DNA of 7,751 nucleotides. Source: Thermoflexibacter sp. Its GTDB lineage: Bacteria > Bacteroidota > Bacteroidia > Cytophagales > Thermoflexibacteraceae. Below the pieces are notes generated by a model. It saw only the letters and a list, made by a program, of their open reading frames with translations. It was not told the origin of the DNA and did no database searches. The position numbers were made by a program, and so were the translations under genes. Below are positions 5,999-7,751 of this stretch, piece after piece; position 1 is the stretch's first letter, and the number at the start of each line of letters is the position of its first letter. The DNA lies in the NCBI GenBank assembly GCA_025455345.1, contig JALOMS010000206.1:1-7751 (forward strand), in the 5' to 3' direction.

Positions 5999-7751
5999 CT
6001 AATCCATTGTAATCTCTAATGCCAAGCCTCTTAGCTCGTGAATCAATACGTTGAAAGACTCAGGGATATTTGGTTTTGGCATATTTTCGCCTTTGACAAT
6101 ACACTCGTATGCTTTTGCACGACCTACTACATCGTCTGATTTCACCGTAAGGATTTCTTGGAGAATATTAGCCGCACCGAAGGCTTCTAATGCCCATACT
6201 TCCATCTCTCCAAAACGTTGTCCACCAAACTGCGCTTTACCACCCAATGGTTGTTGTGTAATGAGTGAGTAAGGTCCGATAGAACGTGCGTGCATTTTAT
6301 CATCGACTAAGTGTCCAAGTTTGAGCATATAAATCACACCTACAGTTACCCTATTTTCAAACTTTTCACCTGTCAATCCATCATGCAAGTCCGTTCTTCC
6401 CCATGCTGGAAGACCTGCTTCTTCTAACTCTTTGGCTACATCGTCTTCCGTAGCACCATCAAAGATAGGAGTAGCATATTTTTTACGCATTTTTAGACCA
6501 GCCCAGCCCAATACAGTTTCATAAATCTGTCCTAAGTTCATACGGGAAGGAACGCCAAGCGGATTGAGAACTATATCTACAGGCGTACCATCGGATAAGA
6601 AAGGCATATCTTCTTCTCTTACAATTCTTGCAACTACCCCTTTATTTCCGTGGCGACCTGCCATTTTATCACCTACCTTAAGTTTTCTTTTTTTAGCAAT
6701 ATAGACTTTTGCCAGTTGGACGATACCTGCGGGCAACTCATCACCTACTTCTAAGGCAAATCTATCTCTTTTAAAGAAACCACTTAATTCATTGCGCTTA
6801 TTGATATAATTCTTAACCATCTCTACTAACAAGCGATTCATTCTCTCATCATCAGTCCAATTATCTAAATTAACATCTGCAATAAGATTAACCTCTTCTG
6901 GAACATTATAGCTACTTTCGTCTCTATAAGGGTTTTTTGAAGGGAACAAGTTTGTTTCTATATTTTGGCGATTGAACTTTGCACCTTTAGAAATAAGATC
7001 ATCACCAAACTTGTGTTTTACTCCTTTGCTTGCCTTGCCCTCAAGTAGCGCAGTCATTTTTTCTATCATTTTCTCTCTCAATCTATTAAGATTTTTGGAG
7101 TAGCGTTGCTTTAACTGTTCTACTTCTCTCTTCGCTTTGATACGCAATTCTTTGTCTTTCTTTGGGCGAGAGAATAATTTGGTATCTATAACTACACCGC
7201 GCAAAGATGGAGGAGCTTTCATTGAGGCATCTTTCACATCACCTGCTTTATCACCAAAGATAGCTCTCAAAAGTTTCTCTTCTGGTGTAGGGTCTGTCTC
7301 GCCTTTAGGAGTGATTTTTCCTATAAGTATATCTCCTTCTCGTACTTCAGCACCTATGCGAATAATGCCATGTTCATCTAAATTCCTTACAGCTTCTTCG
7401 CTTACATTAGGGATTTCTGCGGTTAGTTCTTCTTCTCCTCTCTTTGTATCTCTTACTTCCAACTCGAATTCTTCTACGTGGATAGATGTAAAAATATCTT
7501 CCTTAACTACTTTTTCAGATATTACAATCGCGTCTTCAAAGTTATAACCCTGCCAAGGCATAAAAGCAACAAGCATATTTCTTCCTAATGCCAATTCCCC
7601 ATTTTGGGTAGCATACCCTTCGCATAATACTTGTCCTTTGAGGATTTTTTGTCCTTTACGAACTACAGGCTTCAAATTGACACAAGTATCTTGGTTTGTA
7701 CGACGGAATTTAGTAAGATGATAAGTGTATAACTCATCTTCGAACCCAACT
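5999..7751 (-). CDS. rpoB: DNA-directed RNA polymerase subunit beta, C-terminal part
   Basis: The window holds the last 583 or so codons; the gene runs off the right edge with no start inside. Its first readable residues are VGFEDELYTYHLTKFRRTNQ. The active-site block GYNFEDA (about 7527-7550) carries the Glu-Asp pair equivalent to E. coli E813/D814. The KVGDKMAGRHGNKG block (about 6640-6685) carries lysines equivalent to E. coli K1065/K1073, which contact the nascent RNA and initiating nucleotide. GGKAQFGGQRFGEMEVWALE marks the clamp-side C-terminus, and the stop is TAG at 5999-6001. The rifampicin-binding region lies upstream, outside the window. The reading frame is intact throughout. rpoC, which normally follows directly, is absent; a terminator and a convergent SDR gene are there instead. 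Confidence 0.98.
   Translation of the reverse strand, partial: VGFEDELYTYHLTKFRRTNQDTCVNLKPVVRKGQKILKGQVLCEGYATQNGELALGRNMLVAFMPWQGYNFEDAIVISEKVVKEDIFTSIHVEEFELEVRDTKRGEEELTAEIPNVSEEAVRNLDEHGIIRIGAEVREGDILIGKITPKGETDPTPEEKLLRAIFGDKAGDVKDASMKAPPSLRGVVIDTKLFSRPKKDKELRIKAKREVEQLKQRYSKNLNRLREKMIEKMTALLEGKASKGVKHKFGDDLISKGAKFNRQNIETNLFPSKNPYRDESSYNVPEEVNLIADVNLDNWTDDERMNRLLVEMVKNYINKRNELSGFFKRDRFALEVGDELPAGIVQLAKVYIAKKRKLKVGDKMAGRHGNKGVVARIVREEDMPFLSDGTPVDIVLNPLGVPSRMNLGQIYETVLGWAGLKMRKKYATPIFDGATEDDVAKELEEAGLPAWGRTDLHDGLTGEKFENRVTVGVIYMLKLGHLVDDKMHARSIGPYSLITQQPLGGKAQFGGQRFGEMEVWALEAFGAANILQEILTVKSDDVVGRAKAYECIVKGENMPKPNIPESFNVLIHELRGLALEITMD

Noticed and set aside
6051..7547. + strand open frames opposite rpoB
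   Set aside because: They are antisense shadows of the conserved rpoB frame, low-complexity and Ser-rich.

Overview
The window looks like a chromosomal segment of a member of the Bacteroidota, probably of the Cytophagales type, though the order is a guess. Support comes from the RpoB C-terminus (ending in a short ALEITMD-like tail typical of the phylum), the absence of Shine-Dalgarno sequences before the genes, a TAnnTTTG-type -7 promoter element, and generally A+T-rich DNA. No mobile element, CRISPR array, tRNA or rRNA is visible.

Layout. (1) Positions 1-208 hold the 3' end of a VapC-like PIN-domain gene on the + strand, with a reading-frame break just before its conserved GDA motif, followed by a strong terminator. 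(2) Positions 366-2966 hold a two-gene unit with its own candidate promoter and terminator. It encodes a [2Fe-2S] subunit and a large Tat-exported molybdenum-hydroxylase subunit of the isoquinoline 1-oxidoreductase (IorA/IorB) family. (3) pyrE (orotate phosphoribosyltransferase) lies on the - strand at 3109-3741. (4) Divergent from pyrE, 3834-5872 holds a tight pair: a probable lipoprotein of the DUF6807 ('PmoA-like', PF14100) family and an extended-SDR nucleotide-sugar epimerase/dehydratase. (5) At 5999-7751, on the - strand and running off the window, is the C-terminal part of rpoB, followed by a strong terminator.

How the genes relate. The two molybdenum-hydroxylase subunits should form one periplasmic enzyme that oxidises an unknown aldehyde or N-heterocycle. 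Neither a cytochrome c partner nor a cofactor-insertion gene is adjacent. The DUF6807/SDR pair suggests a sugar-related function, but the substrate cannot be read from the sequence. pyrE and rpoB are housekeeping genes with no obvious functional link to their neighbours.

The most notable observations are these. rpoB ends in its own terminator with no rpoC behind it, unlike the usual rpoBC operon. The large molybdenum subunit has a permuted domain order. The PIN toxin gene is broken. DUF6807 is paired with a nucleotide-sugar SDR. I see no convincing wholly new system.
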